From assembly GCA_003132825.1 (NCBI GenBank), contig PKYX01000371.1, forward strand, positions 4,557 through 13,893: a stretch of DNA of 9,337 nt, in the 5' to 3' direction. Every line of letters begins with the position of its first letter. The first letter of the stretch is position 1. The position numbers and the translations under genes are program-made. The notes beneath the pieces are model-generated. The model was not told where the DNA came from. It saw only the letters and a program-made list of their open reading frames with translations, and did not search any database. The stretch is from Acidobacteriaceae bacterium. Lineage in GTDB: Bacteria; Acidobacteriota; Terriglobia; Terriglobales; Acidobacteriaceae. This document shows positions 1 through 6,933 of the stretch, in pieces.

Positions 1-828
1 TTCCGCGCCGACCGCGTACGCCAAATTACTCGTGCTCTCGCCCGCACCAGCGGGCTCACCGAGCAAGCGGGCCGGGACCTGCAGGGAGCCGATGATCTCG
101 ACTCGACGATCCCCCGCGACCGCGTCCCCAAGAATCTGAAATATGTCTGCATGACCCAGTATGACAAGAAATTCACGCTGCCGGTGGTCGTCTCGCCTGA
201 GTCGATGAACAACATTCTCGCCAACGTGATGGGCCAAATGAATTTGCGCAACCTGCGCGTCGCCGAGACCGAAAAGTACGCCCACGTCACATATTTTTTC
301 AACGGCGGGGTGGAGCAGCCCTTTCCCGGGGAAGATCGCCTCCTGGTGCAGTCGCCCAAGGTCGCCACCTACGACCTGAAGCCGGAGATGAGTGCCGCCG
401 GCATCGCGGATGTGGTGGTGAAAGCCGTCGAGGACGGAACTTTCGATGTGATCATCGTTAATTTCGCCAATGCCGACATGGTCGGCCATTCCGGCAAGCT
501 CGAGCCCACCATCAAAGCGGTGGAGACAGTGGACGCGTGCCTCGGTCGCATTGAGCTCGCGGTGCGTGCCAGAGCGGGCGCCCTGCTGATTACCGCCGAT
601 CACGGCAATGCCGAGATGATGATCGATCCGGCTACGGGCGGTCCACACACCGCCCACACCACGAATCCGGTTCCCTTGATCGTGGTCGCGGCCGACAGCC
701 AACAATTCACGCTCAAGCCGGGCGGATCGCTGCGCGACATCTCGCCCACAGTGTTGGGCATGCTCGGCATCGATGAGCCGAAGGAAATGACCGGCCATGA
801 TCTGAGAACGTCGATCGCCGGCAAGTAA
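1..828 (+). CDS. gpmI: 2,3-bisphosphoglycerate-independent phosphoglycerate mutase, C-terminal half (5' partial)
   Basis: Interconverts 3-phosphoglycerate and 2-phosphoglycerate in glycolysis and gluconeogenesis, in the cytosol, using two Mn ions and no 2,3-BPG. The frame is open from base 1 and begins [13 protein letters not shown], a hallmark near the middle of the family, so 275 residues of roughly 530 are present. An ATG at 151 is internal (MTQYDKKF) and is not the start. In window numbering, metal-ligand motifs are FANADMVGH (Asp159, His163), TADHGNAE (Asp200, His201) and [10 protein letters not shown] (His216/His219). These belong to the alkaline-phosphatase-like domain; the first ~50 residues close the inserted transferase domain. 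The C-terminus is complete, ending in [13 protein letters not shown] and a TAA stop. No disruption is visible. The following dehydrogenase starts 74 nt downstream on the same strand and may share the transcript. The family assignment is very secure. Confidence 0.96.
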   Translation, partial: FRADRVRQITRALARTSGLTEQAGRDLQGADDLDSTIPRDRVPKNLKYVCMTQYDKKFTLPVVVSPESMNNILANVMGQMNLRNLRVAETEKYAHVTYFFNGGVEQPFPGEDRLLVQSPKVATYDLKPEMSAAGIADVVVKAVEDGTFDVIIVNFANADMVGHSGKLEPTIKAVETVDACLGRIELAVRARAGALLITADHGNAEMMIDPATGGPHTAHTTNPVPLIVVAADSQQFTLKPGGSLRDISPTVLGMLGIDEPKEMTGHDLRTSIAGK

Positions 829-902
829 TCAACGCGTTCGATTCAGCCGACTGTGTTTCCCCATGTATCCGTGCTGCCTCCCGGGGTTGAAGGCTTTTTC
901 GC

Positions 903-1889
903 ATGAAGCTCCTGATCGTCTTTCATCATCGCTTCGATTTCTGGAATGTGCCGCTGTGGTTCGCCGAGCGCCTGCGGAAAGAGTTTGCGCCGCTCGAAGT
1001 GGTGCGCCTTGCCAGCTATGAGGGCGTAGAAAAGGAAATCCGCGACGCCGAGGTGGTCATCACCTGGTCCCTGCGTCCTGAGCAGATCGTGCTCGCCCGG
1101 AAGCTGCGCTGGATTCACTCCCCGGCCGCCGCGGTTCACCAATTGCTTTTCCCGGAGTTGGTCGATCGCGACATCATCATCACCAACGGCCGCGATGTCC
1201 ACGGTCCGGTCGTCGCTGAGCATGTCATCGCGATGATTCTTGCCTTGGCCAAGAAACTGCCGCAAGCGTCTCGCTTTCAGCACAGGCAAGCCTGGGGCCA
1301 GGAGGAGTTGTGGAACTCCTACCCCCATCCCCGAGAAGTCGCCGGAGCCACCCTGGGCTTGGTTGGTCTCGGCACGATCGGAGGCAGCGCTGCGCGCCAT
1401 GCCTCGGGACTCGGCATGCGCGTCATCGCCGTTCGTGAGCACCCAGAGAAGGCAACCCCCGAAGGGGTGGAGCAGGTTTTCGCATCCTCGCAACTCGACA
1501 CGTTGCTGGCGCAATCGGACTACGTCGTGCTCGCAGCTCCGGTCACTTCGGCCACGCACAACCTCATCGATGCCGCCGGTCTCGCCCAGATGAAGCCCGA
1601 CGCTTGCCTGATCAATGTCGGCCGCGGCCAGTTGGTCGATGAGGCCGCCCTGATCCAGGCTCTCCGCGACCACAAAATCGGCGGCGCGGCTTTGGATGTG
1701 TTTGTCGAAGAGCCCCTGCCTCCCAGCTCTCCCCTGTGGAACTTCGAAAACGTGCTGATCACGCCCCACACCGCCGGCCTGACCGAGAAGCAATGGGAAC
1801 GCCAATACGCGGTGGTGGCAGAGAACCTGCGCCGCTACCTCAATCATCAGTCATTGTTGGCAATCGTGGACCAGCAGACGGGATATTGA
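903..1889 (+). CDS. D-isomer-specific 2-hydroxyacid dehydrogenase
   Basis: Cytosolic NAD(P)-dependent oxidoreductase interconverting a 2-keto acid and a D-2-hydroxy acid, 328 aa, the normal family length. It has a split substrate domain (about 1-100 and 290-328) around a Rossmann domain. The dinucleotide motif is GLVGLGTIG at 152-160. The family triad is Arg241 (NVGRG), Glu270 (DVFVEEP) and His289 (TPHTAG). At the end of the second Rossmann strand (VIAVREHPE), where NAD-specific members usually carry Asp, Arg178 is found, as in NADPH-using glyoxylate/hydroxypyruvate reductases; NADP preference is an inference. The start is supported by GAAGG at 889-893, 9 nt ahead of the ATG. It follows gpmI by 74 nt and converges on the response regulator. 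The substrate is unknown: glyoxylate, hydroxypyruvate or another 2-keto acid. It lacks the ACT-type extension of long SerA forms. Confidence 0.92.
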   Translation: MKLLIVFHHRFDFWNVPLWFAERLRKEFAPLEVVRLASYEGVEKEIRDAEVVITWSLRPEQIVLARKLRWIHSPAAAVHQLLFPELVDRDIIITNGRDVHGPVVAEHVIAMILALAKKLPQASRFQHRQAWGQEELWNSYPHPREVAGATLGLVGLGTIGGSAARHASGLGMRVIAVREHPEKATPEGVEQVFASSQLDTLLAQSDYVVLAAPVTSATHNLIDAAGLAQMKPDACLINVGRGQLVDEAALIQALRDHKIGGAALDVFVEEPLPPSSPLWNFENVLITPHTAGLTEKQWERQYAVVAENLRRYLNHQSLLAIVDQQTGY

Positions 1890-1944
1890 CTCGAAGAGCA
1901 CGACCGAAATCAAACTGCGGCCACATCTTCTCGGGCCAGGGCGC

Positions 1945-3300
1945 TCACTCCTTGGTGGCGATCCCGAGCGTCTTCATCTTGCGATACAGGTGGCTGCGTT
2001 CGAGCCCCAGCACTTCAGCGGCGCGGCTCACATTGCCGTGATTCTCGTCGAGCTTCTTCAGTATGTAGTCGCGCTCGTACGCGTCCCGGGCCTGGTGAAG
2101 GGTGGAAAACTCTGTGCCCGTACTCCGCCGGCTGCCGTCACGATGTACCAAAGCGGGCAGGTGCTTGCGGTCAAACTTGCTGGTCGCCGGATTCATAATG
2201 ACAATCCGCTCGATGACGTTGCGGAGTTCGCGCACGTTCCCCGGCCACGAGTAGCGCATCAGGGTCTCGATGGCGTCGTCCGTCAGCTCCCAGGCGCGGC
2301 GCCCGTAGGCCGCGGAAAACTCCCGCAGAAAATGCCGAGCCAGCAGCGGAACGTCCTCTTTCCGCTCGCGCAGGGGCGGAACGTAAAAAGGGATCACGTT
2401 GAGCCGGTAAAACAAATCCTCGCGAAAATTGCCCCGCGAAATCTCTTCCTCCAAGTCTTTGTTGGTCGAAGCGATGACCCGCGCATCCACGGTGATGAGT
2501 TCATCGCTGCCCACGGGTGCAAATCTTTGCTCGTCCAGAGTGCGCAAGACCTTGGCCTGCGTCTTCAGGCTCATGTCGCCTACTTCATCCAAAAACAAGG
2601 TGCCACTGTGAGCCTTCTGGAATTTCCCCTCTTTATCGGCGGCGGCGGAAGGAAACGACCCCTTGCGATGGCCAAACAACTCACTCTCGATCAGGTCTTC
2701 AGGAATCGCGGCGCAATTCAGCTCGACGAACATTTCGTCCTTGCGCAGACTCTGGCCATGGATCGCGCGCGCCACCAGCTCTTTCCCCGTCCCCGACTCG
2801 CCGTAAATCAGCACGCGGGCGTTGGTCGGAGCCATGACTTGAATCTGCTGGCGCAGCGCTTTCATGGGTACGCTCTCGCCCTCAATCACGCTCCTCGGTG
2901 ACAACTGCCGCTTTAGATCGCGGTTTTCCTCCCGCAAGCGCTTCGCATCGATCGCGTGCTTGATGAGGATCAGTGTTTTGTCGATCGACAGCGGCTTTTC
3001 CAGAAAGTCGTACGCTCCGAGTTTGGTCGCGCGCACCGCGGTCTCAATCGTTCCATGGCCGGAGATCATGATGACCTCCGGGCTGCCCTCGATCTCGCGA
3101 ATCTGCTGCAGAGTCTCCAGGCCGTCCATCCCCGGCAGCCAAACATCGAGCAGTACCACGTCAAAGGCGCGCCGGCGCAGCGCTTCCAGGCAAGACTCGC
3201 CGCTGTCGGCGGCTGTGGTCTTGTAACCTTCATCCTCCAGCACGCCCTTCAGCGACTGCCGGATGTTCGACTGGTCATCTACGATGAGAATGTTATGCAT
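1945..3300 (-). CDS. NtrX/NtrC-family response regulator with AAA+ domain and variant GAFTGA loop
   Basis: Cytoplasmic transcription regulator, 451 aa, in three parts. The receiver (1-118) has Asp8/Asp9, phospho-acceptor Asp52 (LLDVWLPGMDG) and Lys102. The AAA+ ATPase (about 138-370) has Walker A GESGTGKE at 168-175, Walker B GTLFLDE with Asp238/Glu239, sensor I STN at 278-280, an arginine-finger region REDLFYRLN and WPGNVRELRN at 352-361. A Fis-type helix-turn-helix occupies about 405-447. The sigma-54 contact loop, usually GAFTGA, reads GSFPSA (214-219), so sigma-54 activation is uncertain. The chosen ATG overlaps the upstream kinase by 8 nt and puts the receiver directly at the N-terminus; no clear ribosome binding site precedes it, suggesting translational coupling. 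A longer frame reaching 3417 lies inside the kinase gene and adds no receiver-like sequence. It is probably phosphorylated by the adjoining kinase. NtrX-like is preferred over NtrC because the partner resembles NtrY. Confidence 0.93.
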   Translation of the reverse strand: MHNILIVDDQSNIRQSLKGVLEDEGYKTTAADSGESCLEALRRRAFDVVLLDVWLPGMDGLETLQQIREIEGSPEVIMISGHGTIETAVRATKLGAYDFLEKPLSIDKTLILIKHAIDAKRLREENRDLKRQLSPRSVIEGESVPMKALRQQIQVMAPTNARVLIYGESGTGKELVARAIHGQSLRKDEMFVELNCAAIPEDLIESELFGHRKGSFPSAAADKEGKFQKAHSGTLFLDEVGDMSLKTQAKVLRTLDEQRFAPVGSDELITVDARVIASTNKDLEEEISRGNFREDLFYRLNVIPFYVPPLRERKEDVPLLARHFLREFSAAYGRRAWELTDDAIETLMRYSWPGNVRELRNVIERIVIMNPATSKFDRKHLPALVHRDGSRRSTGTEFSTLHQARDAYERDYILKKLDENHGNVSRAAEVLGLERSHLYRKMKTLGIATKE

Positions 3301-5575
3301 GCTGTCTGGCGGGAGCCGCCCCGACGGCTTCGACGGCAAGCGGCAGTTCGACCACAAACCGGGTGCCGACCGGCTTGTTCTGCTCCACGCGAATGGAGCC
3401 GTGATGATCTTCCACAATGCGGCTCACAATGGCCAGTCCCAGTCCCGTGCCCCGTTTCTTGGTAGAAAAGTAAGGCAGAAAGAGCCGCTCCTTCAGTTCC
3501 TGGGTGACGCCGTGGCCGGTGTCCGCAACGCTGAGCTCGACAGCGTCGCGGCTGGTGACCAGAGAAGTGGAGATGGCGATCTCGCGCAGCACCGAATCCT
3601 GGAGCGCCTCGGCCGCATTATCCACCAAGTTGGCCAGCGCCCGCTTGATCGCTTCCGGATCGGCCAGCACATGAGGTAGATCCGGAGCCAGCCGCGTCTG
3701 CACCCGAATGTTGTCCAGCCGGCCATCAAACATGGCCAGGGTATTCTCCACGATCGAATTGAGGTCGGCCGGGCGGGGCCGAGCCGTGGGAAAACGCGCC
3801 AGGGTGGCAAATTCATCGACCAGCGCCCGCACCGTCTCCACCGCGGCCGCAATGGTTTCCGCACAGCCGTGGAGGACCTCGAGCGAAGTTGCGTCCAGAG
3901 GGCCCCGGTCCAAATGGCGCTGAATGCGCTCAGCCGACAAGGCGATGGGAGTCAAGGGATTCTTGATTTCATGCGCCACGCGCCGCGCTACCTCGCGCCA
4001 CGCTGCTTGCTTCTGGGCCTGCAACAGGTCTGACAAGTCCTCAAACACAAGCACATACCCCAGCCGTTGGTCCTGATGCTGCAGTGTGGCCACCGTGACC
4101 GCCACGTTCAACTTGTCCGAGGCCAGATCCGCCTCCATTTGCGTGGTCGTGGTCCCCATGCGGTCGGCTCGCCGCAGTAGCGGTTCCAGATCCTCCAGCA
4201 CTTCCGGCGGGAAGATGTCCGCGAGCGATGCGCCGATTAGCAGGCCCGGTCCGCCGGTTTCACCACCCTTGGGGCGGAACAAGCGCAGGAGCGCGTAGTT
4301 CACATGCGTGACCTGGCGGTCGGCATCGAGCGAAAGGACACCCGTCGGAATGCTTTCGAGAATGGTCTCGATGTGTCGGCGACGTTGCTCCAGGGTGACG
4401 TTGGCCGCACTGAGCTCGCGGCTGGAAGCTTCAATCTGGCGGCGGCTGGATTCCAATTCCTCCGCCATGCGATTGAACGACCGCACCAGATCCCCAATTT
4501 CATCGGCAGCGGACACTTCCACGCGATAGTCCAGGCGCCCGCGCGAAATTTCCTGCGTTGCTTCCGCCAAAGCCGCCACCGGCCGCGTCACCAGCTTCGA
4601 AAGGAACAGCGCCAGCCAGGTGGTGGCAAACAACACCAGCACGGTGAGCAACAGCAGCAGGCTCATGTAAGTGCGGCGCACCAGTTTGCGCTGCGCGGCC
4701 AACTCAAAATACTGCTGCTGGCTGGCTTCAATCTGTTTCCGGGTTTCGGAAAATTGCTTGGGCAGCGGCATGCCCACGAGGATCAATCCATGCTCGGAGA
4801 CCGGCGCGCTGCCCAGAATGTACTCCGTCTGGGTCGGTTCCCAGGTAAAGTGTGGCGGACTGCGGTCCGACGAGGGCTCCCGTGGAAGCGCTTTTTGGAG
4901 CAGCGGCCAGGGCGCGGGTGCGCCGAAACTAGCCTCGGCCTCGCCATCCAAAATCGCCACCGCGAAGCCGCCCTGCAACGTCGGGGCATGGCGGCGAAAG
5001 GCATTTCCCACCGAGGAAAAGCTATGTCCGGAAAAGGCATACTCGGTTTCAGGAGCGGCCGCCAGCGAAACCGCCTCAGCATGCGCGTTCTGCGCCGCAT
5101 AGTTGGAGATCAGCGCAGCCATGGTTGCCGTATCCCTCCGTACCTCCTCGACTGGACTCGAAAACCACTTATCGAGTGAATGGTTCATCAGTCCATAGGC
5201 GAACCAAAACATTACGATCACCGGAAGGAAGGAAAGCAGCAGGCTGACCACCACCAGCCGAGTGCGAAACTTCGATCCCAGCACTCCCAGCCGGCGTTCG
5301 GCAAACAGCTTGAGCAGATTCCGCACCAGCACGAAAGTGAGCGCCACGAACAGCAGAAAGATCAGCAGTTCGAGCGAAGCGAAGACCACAATCTGCTGAT
5401 TGCTGTCCGGCCGGAGAAAATTCAGATCGAAGGAAACCTGGGAAACGATGGCTGCCAGCAGCAGCAATACCCCCACCCCGGTCACATAGATGACCCGCTT
5501 GCGTCGTGAGGGCTCTTCTGCGGAACGATTTGGCTGCGACCGGGACATGGGGATGGCGGTCCAGCCAGCAGCCAT
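3293..5575 (-). CDS. NtrY-like membrane sensor histidine kinase
   Basis: Inner-membrane histidine kinase of 760 aa that senses an unknown signal and phosphorylates a partner regulator, presumably the overlapping downstream one. Hydrophobic segments lie at about 28-48, 62-84, 107-130 and 303-325, with a predicted periplasmic stretch of roughly 170 residues (131-302) before the last. Then come HAMP (about 322-378), a short coiled coil, PAS (about 397-515, PTGVLSLDADRQVTHVN), HisKA with phospho-acceptor His535 (AHEIKNPLTPIALSAERIQ) and a HATPase domain with N box NLVDNAAEA (Asn653), G1 DTGHG (685-689) and G2 GTGLGL (709-714). All catalytic boxes are intact. This four-TM/HAMP/PAS layout and the NPLTPI H box are typical of NtrY. 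The start is ambiguous: an ATG at 5548 (MSRSQPNRSAEEP) is as plausible as 5575, and neither has a strong ribosome binding site. The stop overlaps the regulator's ATG by 8 nt. Confidence 0.93.
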   Translation of the reverse strand: MAAGWTAIPMSRSQPNRSAEEPSRRKRVIYVTGVGVLLLLAAIVSQVSFDLNFLRPDSNQQIVVFASLELLIFLLFVALTFVLVRNLLKLFAERRLGVLGSKFRTRLVVVSLLLSFLPVIVMFWFAYGLMNHSLDKWFSSPVEEVRRDTATMAALISNYAAQNAHAEAVSLAAAPETEYAFSGHSFSSVGNAFRRHAPTLQGGFAVAILDGEAEASFGAPAPWPLLQKALPREPSSDRSPPHFTWEPTQTEYILGSAPVSEHGLILVGMPLPKQFSETRKQIEASQQQYFELAAQRKLVRRTYMSLLLLLTVLVLFATTWLALFLSKLVTRPVAALAEATQEISRGRLDYRVEVSAADEIGDLVRSFNRMAEELESSRRQIEASSRELSAANVTLEQRRRHIETILESIPTGVLSLDADRQVTHVNYALLRLFRPKGGETGGPGLLIGASLADIFPPEVLEDLEPLLRRADRMGTTTTQMEADLASDKLNVAVTVATLQHQDQRLGYVLVFEDLSDLLQAQKQAAWREVARRVAHEIKNPLTPIALSAERIQRHLDRGPLDATSLEVLHGCAETIAAAVETVRALVDEFATLARFPTARPRPADLNSIVENTLAMFDGRLDNIRVQTRLAPDLPHVLADPEAIKRALANLVDNAAEALQDSVLREIAISTSLVTSRDAVELSVADTGHGVTQELKERLFLPYFSTKKRGTGLGLAIVSRIVEDHHGSIRVEQNKPVGTRFVVELPLAVEAVGAAPARQHA

Positions 5576-5609
5576 CGATGAGAGCTATCAGGCCGGGCTG
5601 AACCGATTC

Positions 5610-5638
5610 ATTATAAGCGGTTGCGGCTGCACCGGCCA
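5610..5638 (-). promoter_or_regulatory. candidate promoter of the sensor kinase-regulator operon
   Basis: Read on the minus strand, 5615-5610 is a perfect TATAAT. At a 17-nt spacing the upstream hexamer (5638-5633) is TGGCCG, matching TTGACA at three of six positions. Transcription would start near 5603, about 28 nt before the kinase ATG at 5575. The -35 is weak, which would fit an activated or regulated promoter. The assignment rests on the -10 hexamer alone. Confidence 0.35.
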
Positions 5639-5645
5639 TGGTGCA
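5628..5645. promoter_or_regulatory. operator-like inverted repeat overlapping the candidate -35
   Basis: TGCACC and GGTGCA are perfect 6-nt inverted arms separated by GGCCAT. The dyad covers the candidate -35 hexamer of the kinase-regulator promoter, where a repressor or autoregulator would be expected to bind. No second copy was noticed in the window and the binding protein is unknown. Confidence 0.3.
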
Positions 5646-5767
5646 AGTGAACGGGGTGCAGAGGCAGCCTGGGGGAAAGCAAACCGCACGATCGAAAACT
5701 GGGAAGGACCGAATGCCAGAGCCAGCCGTCGCGGGCGTGGCGTCGGGTTCAGCCGTGTCCGATCGGA

Positions 5768-6640
5768 CTATTGCATTTCCGGCAGGAATTGGCGCAAAGG
5801 GCAGGACTCACATTGCGGCCCGGATTTCAGGCAGTAGTGCTTGCCGACACCGACGATCAAGGCATGCATCTCGTTGTACACCTGTGCCAGTGGAGGGCGC
5901 CCGGCCACACTCATCGGGGACCGGGGATGGGGAGCGCCCGGCAGCCTTCGCCGCTTCCCCGGGGCAGCGGCAGGATCCCAGGTGGTTGCGGCCCGCATCG
6001 ACCCACCATCTTTCCGTCCCGGCTCCTCCCAAGCGGTCCTGGCCAATGCATGTTCCACCAGGCTACGAATGTCCTCATAGGACGCGTTTGCCGGCAGAAT
6101 GGCGTGGCGGTCGAGCACCCTGCGGGTGTAGGCATCGACCACAAACACCGGCATCTGTCCGGCGTAGAGCAAAATGGAATCCGCGGTCTCCGGGCCAATC
6201 CCCTCGAGCGCCAGCAACTCTTCCCGCAGCTTCCCGGTCGGCGAAGCGAACATGCGACTGAGCGATGCGCCGTAGCGATCGTCGAGAAAGGCGACAAAAA
6301 GTTTCAGGCGGCGCGCTTTTTGCCGAAAGTACCCGGCCGATCGGATCAGCGCTTCGAGTTGGGGCAGGGGAGTGGTCCGGATTCCGTTCACGCTGAGCGC
6401 GCCTGCGGCCCGCAAACGCCGCAAAGCGCGCTCTACATTCGTCCAAGCGGTGTTCTGGGTCAGATAGGCGCCGACAATGACTTCGAAGCGCGTGCGCGCC
6501 GGCCACCAATGCTGCCGGCCCCAGGCGCGCAAAAGGACGCGGTAGTAAAGCCGCAGCTGCTGTTGCTGGGAAGAGAGTTTCAAGCTCGTGACCCAGTGTA
6601 AGCGAAGGCCAGTCCCCGAACTCGGCTGGCCGCGGGCCAT
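5768..6640 (-). CDS. MagIII-like/endonuclease III-superfamily DNA glycosylase with internal insert
   Basis: Helix-hairpin-helix base-excision glycosylase, 290 aa; the family is usually about 215-240 aa. FEVIVGAYLTQNTAWTNVERAL (52-73) matches endonuclease III-domain proteins of the MagIII (3-methyladenine glycosylase) branch. The HhH is LEGIGPETADSILLYA (145-160), followed by catalytic Asp169 in FVVDAYTRR. The lysine of bifunctional endonuclease III (GVGRKTA) is Glu151 here, so AP-lyase activity is not expected and a monofunctional alkyl-base glycosylase is inferred. Two oddities are visible. Residues about 201-250 are an Arg/Pro/Gly/Ala-rich stretch between helices that normally adjoin (VEHALA and YNEMHALIV). 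The C-terminal Cys loop has Cys270, Cys277 and Cys280, but Leu286 replaces the fourth cysteine, so a 4Fe-4S cluster may be absent. The ATG at 6640 has only a weak upstream ACGAG; a TTG start at residue 20 is possible. It lies upstream of the kinase on the same strand, with no obvious functional link. Confidence 0.85.
   Translation of the reverse strand: MARGQPSSGTGLRLHWVTSLKLSSQQQQLRLYYRVLLRAWGRQHWWPARTRFEVIVGAYLTQNTAWTNVERALRRLRAAGALSVNGIRTTPLPQLEALIRSAGYFRQKARRLKLFVAFLDDRYGASLSRMFASPTGKLREELLALEGIGPETADSILLYAGQMPVFVVDAYTRRVLDRHAILPANASYEDIRSLVEHALARTAWEEPGRKDGGSMRAATTWDPAAAPGKRRRLPGAPHPRSPMSVAGRPPLAQVYNEMHALIVGVGKHYCLKSGPQCESCPLRQFLPEMQ
5891..6040 (-). repeat. in-frame low-complexity insert within the glycosylase gene
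   Basis: About 150 nt encode the extra residues 201-250 of the glycosylase without breaking its frame. The segment is rich in G/C runs, holds a 9-nt direct repeat GCGCCCGGC (5897-5905 and 5934-5942) and three GGGGA units (5916-5933). Its edges carry an imperfect inverted repeat (GGAGGGCGCCCGG at 5892-5904 against CCCGGCTCCTCC at 6018-6029). This suggests an intragenic repetitive element, but no second copy exists in the window to prove it. Confidence 0.4.
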
Positions 6641-6900
6641 CTCGTTTCGCCGGATAGCTTCAAATCGTAGGCCTCCCGCCTTGGACCCTGCTTACTGAAG
6701 GCCATGGCCGCCCGGGGCTCTCGCTAGGCACCCGTTTCGTGAAACACACGTCTGACGCGGCTCGCATGTTCTCACCGGCGTGTGACCGGGTTACTTCGTC
6801 CAGTACAAGGTACTAAAGTTACTGGTGCCATTACGCGTCTGCTGTGACAATTTGTGTCAACGCGAGATGCGCGGCCCGCTTTCCCAGAAAAACAGCCGCG

Positions 6901-6933
6901 ATTTCGTGCGAAATGGCTAAGCCAACGCCATTT
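6901..6933 (+). promoter_or_regulatory. two overlapping inverted repeats in the pilB leader
   Basis: ATTTCG-TG-CGAAAT (6901-6914) is a perfect 6-nt dyad. AAATGGC-N9-GCCATTT (6911-6917 with 6927-6933) is a perfect 7-nt dyad followed by more T residues to 6935. They share bases 6911-6914, so in RNA only one could form at a time. The second resembles a weak intrinsic terminator. They could equally be protein-binding sites in DNA if transcription begins downstream. The same bases carry TGGC and GC at sigma-54-like spacing (6914-6928). Confidence 0.35.

Noticed and set aside
843..1847. 334-aa open frame on the minus strand opposite the hydroxyacid dehydrogenase
   Set aside because: It mirrors a well-supported gene in GC-rich DNA, has no family resemblance and no ribosome binding site that I can see.
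1890..1944. Possible terminator between the convergent dehydrogenase and regulator genes
   Set aside because: No stem with a following T-tract was found on either strand in the 55-nt gap.
1990..2901. 303-aa plus-strand open frame opposite the response regulator; similar ones at 4304-5179 and 5771-6601
   Set aside because: All lie opposite genes with complete domain motifs and show no recognisable domain themselves.
3301..3417. Longer N-terminus for the response regulator (490 aa)
   Set aside because: The extra 39 residues lie in the coding end of the kinase and do not resemble a receiver domain, while MHNILIVDD is a typical receiver start.
6824..6829. TGGCAC on the minus strand as a sigma-54 -24 element for the glycosylase gene
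   Set aside because: No GC pair stands at the -12 position and the site is about 185 nt from the start codon.
6844..6860. GTGACA (plus) and TTGACA (minus) as -35 elements
   Set aside because: No acceptable -10 hexamer lies at 16-18 nt spacing in either direction.
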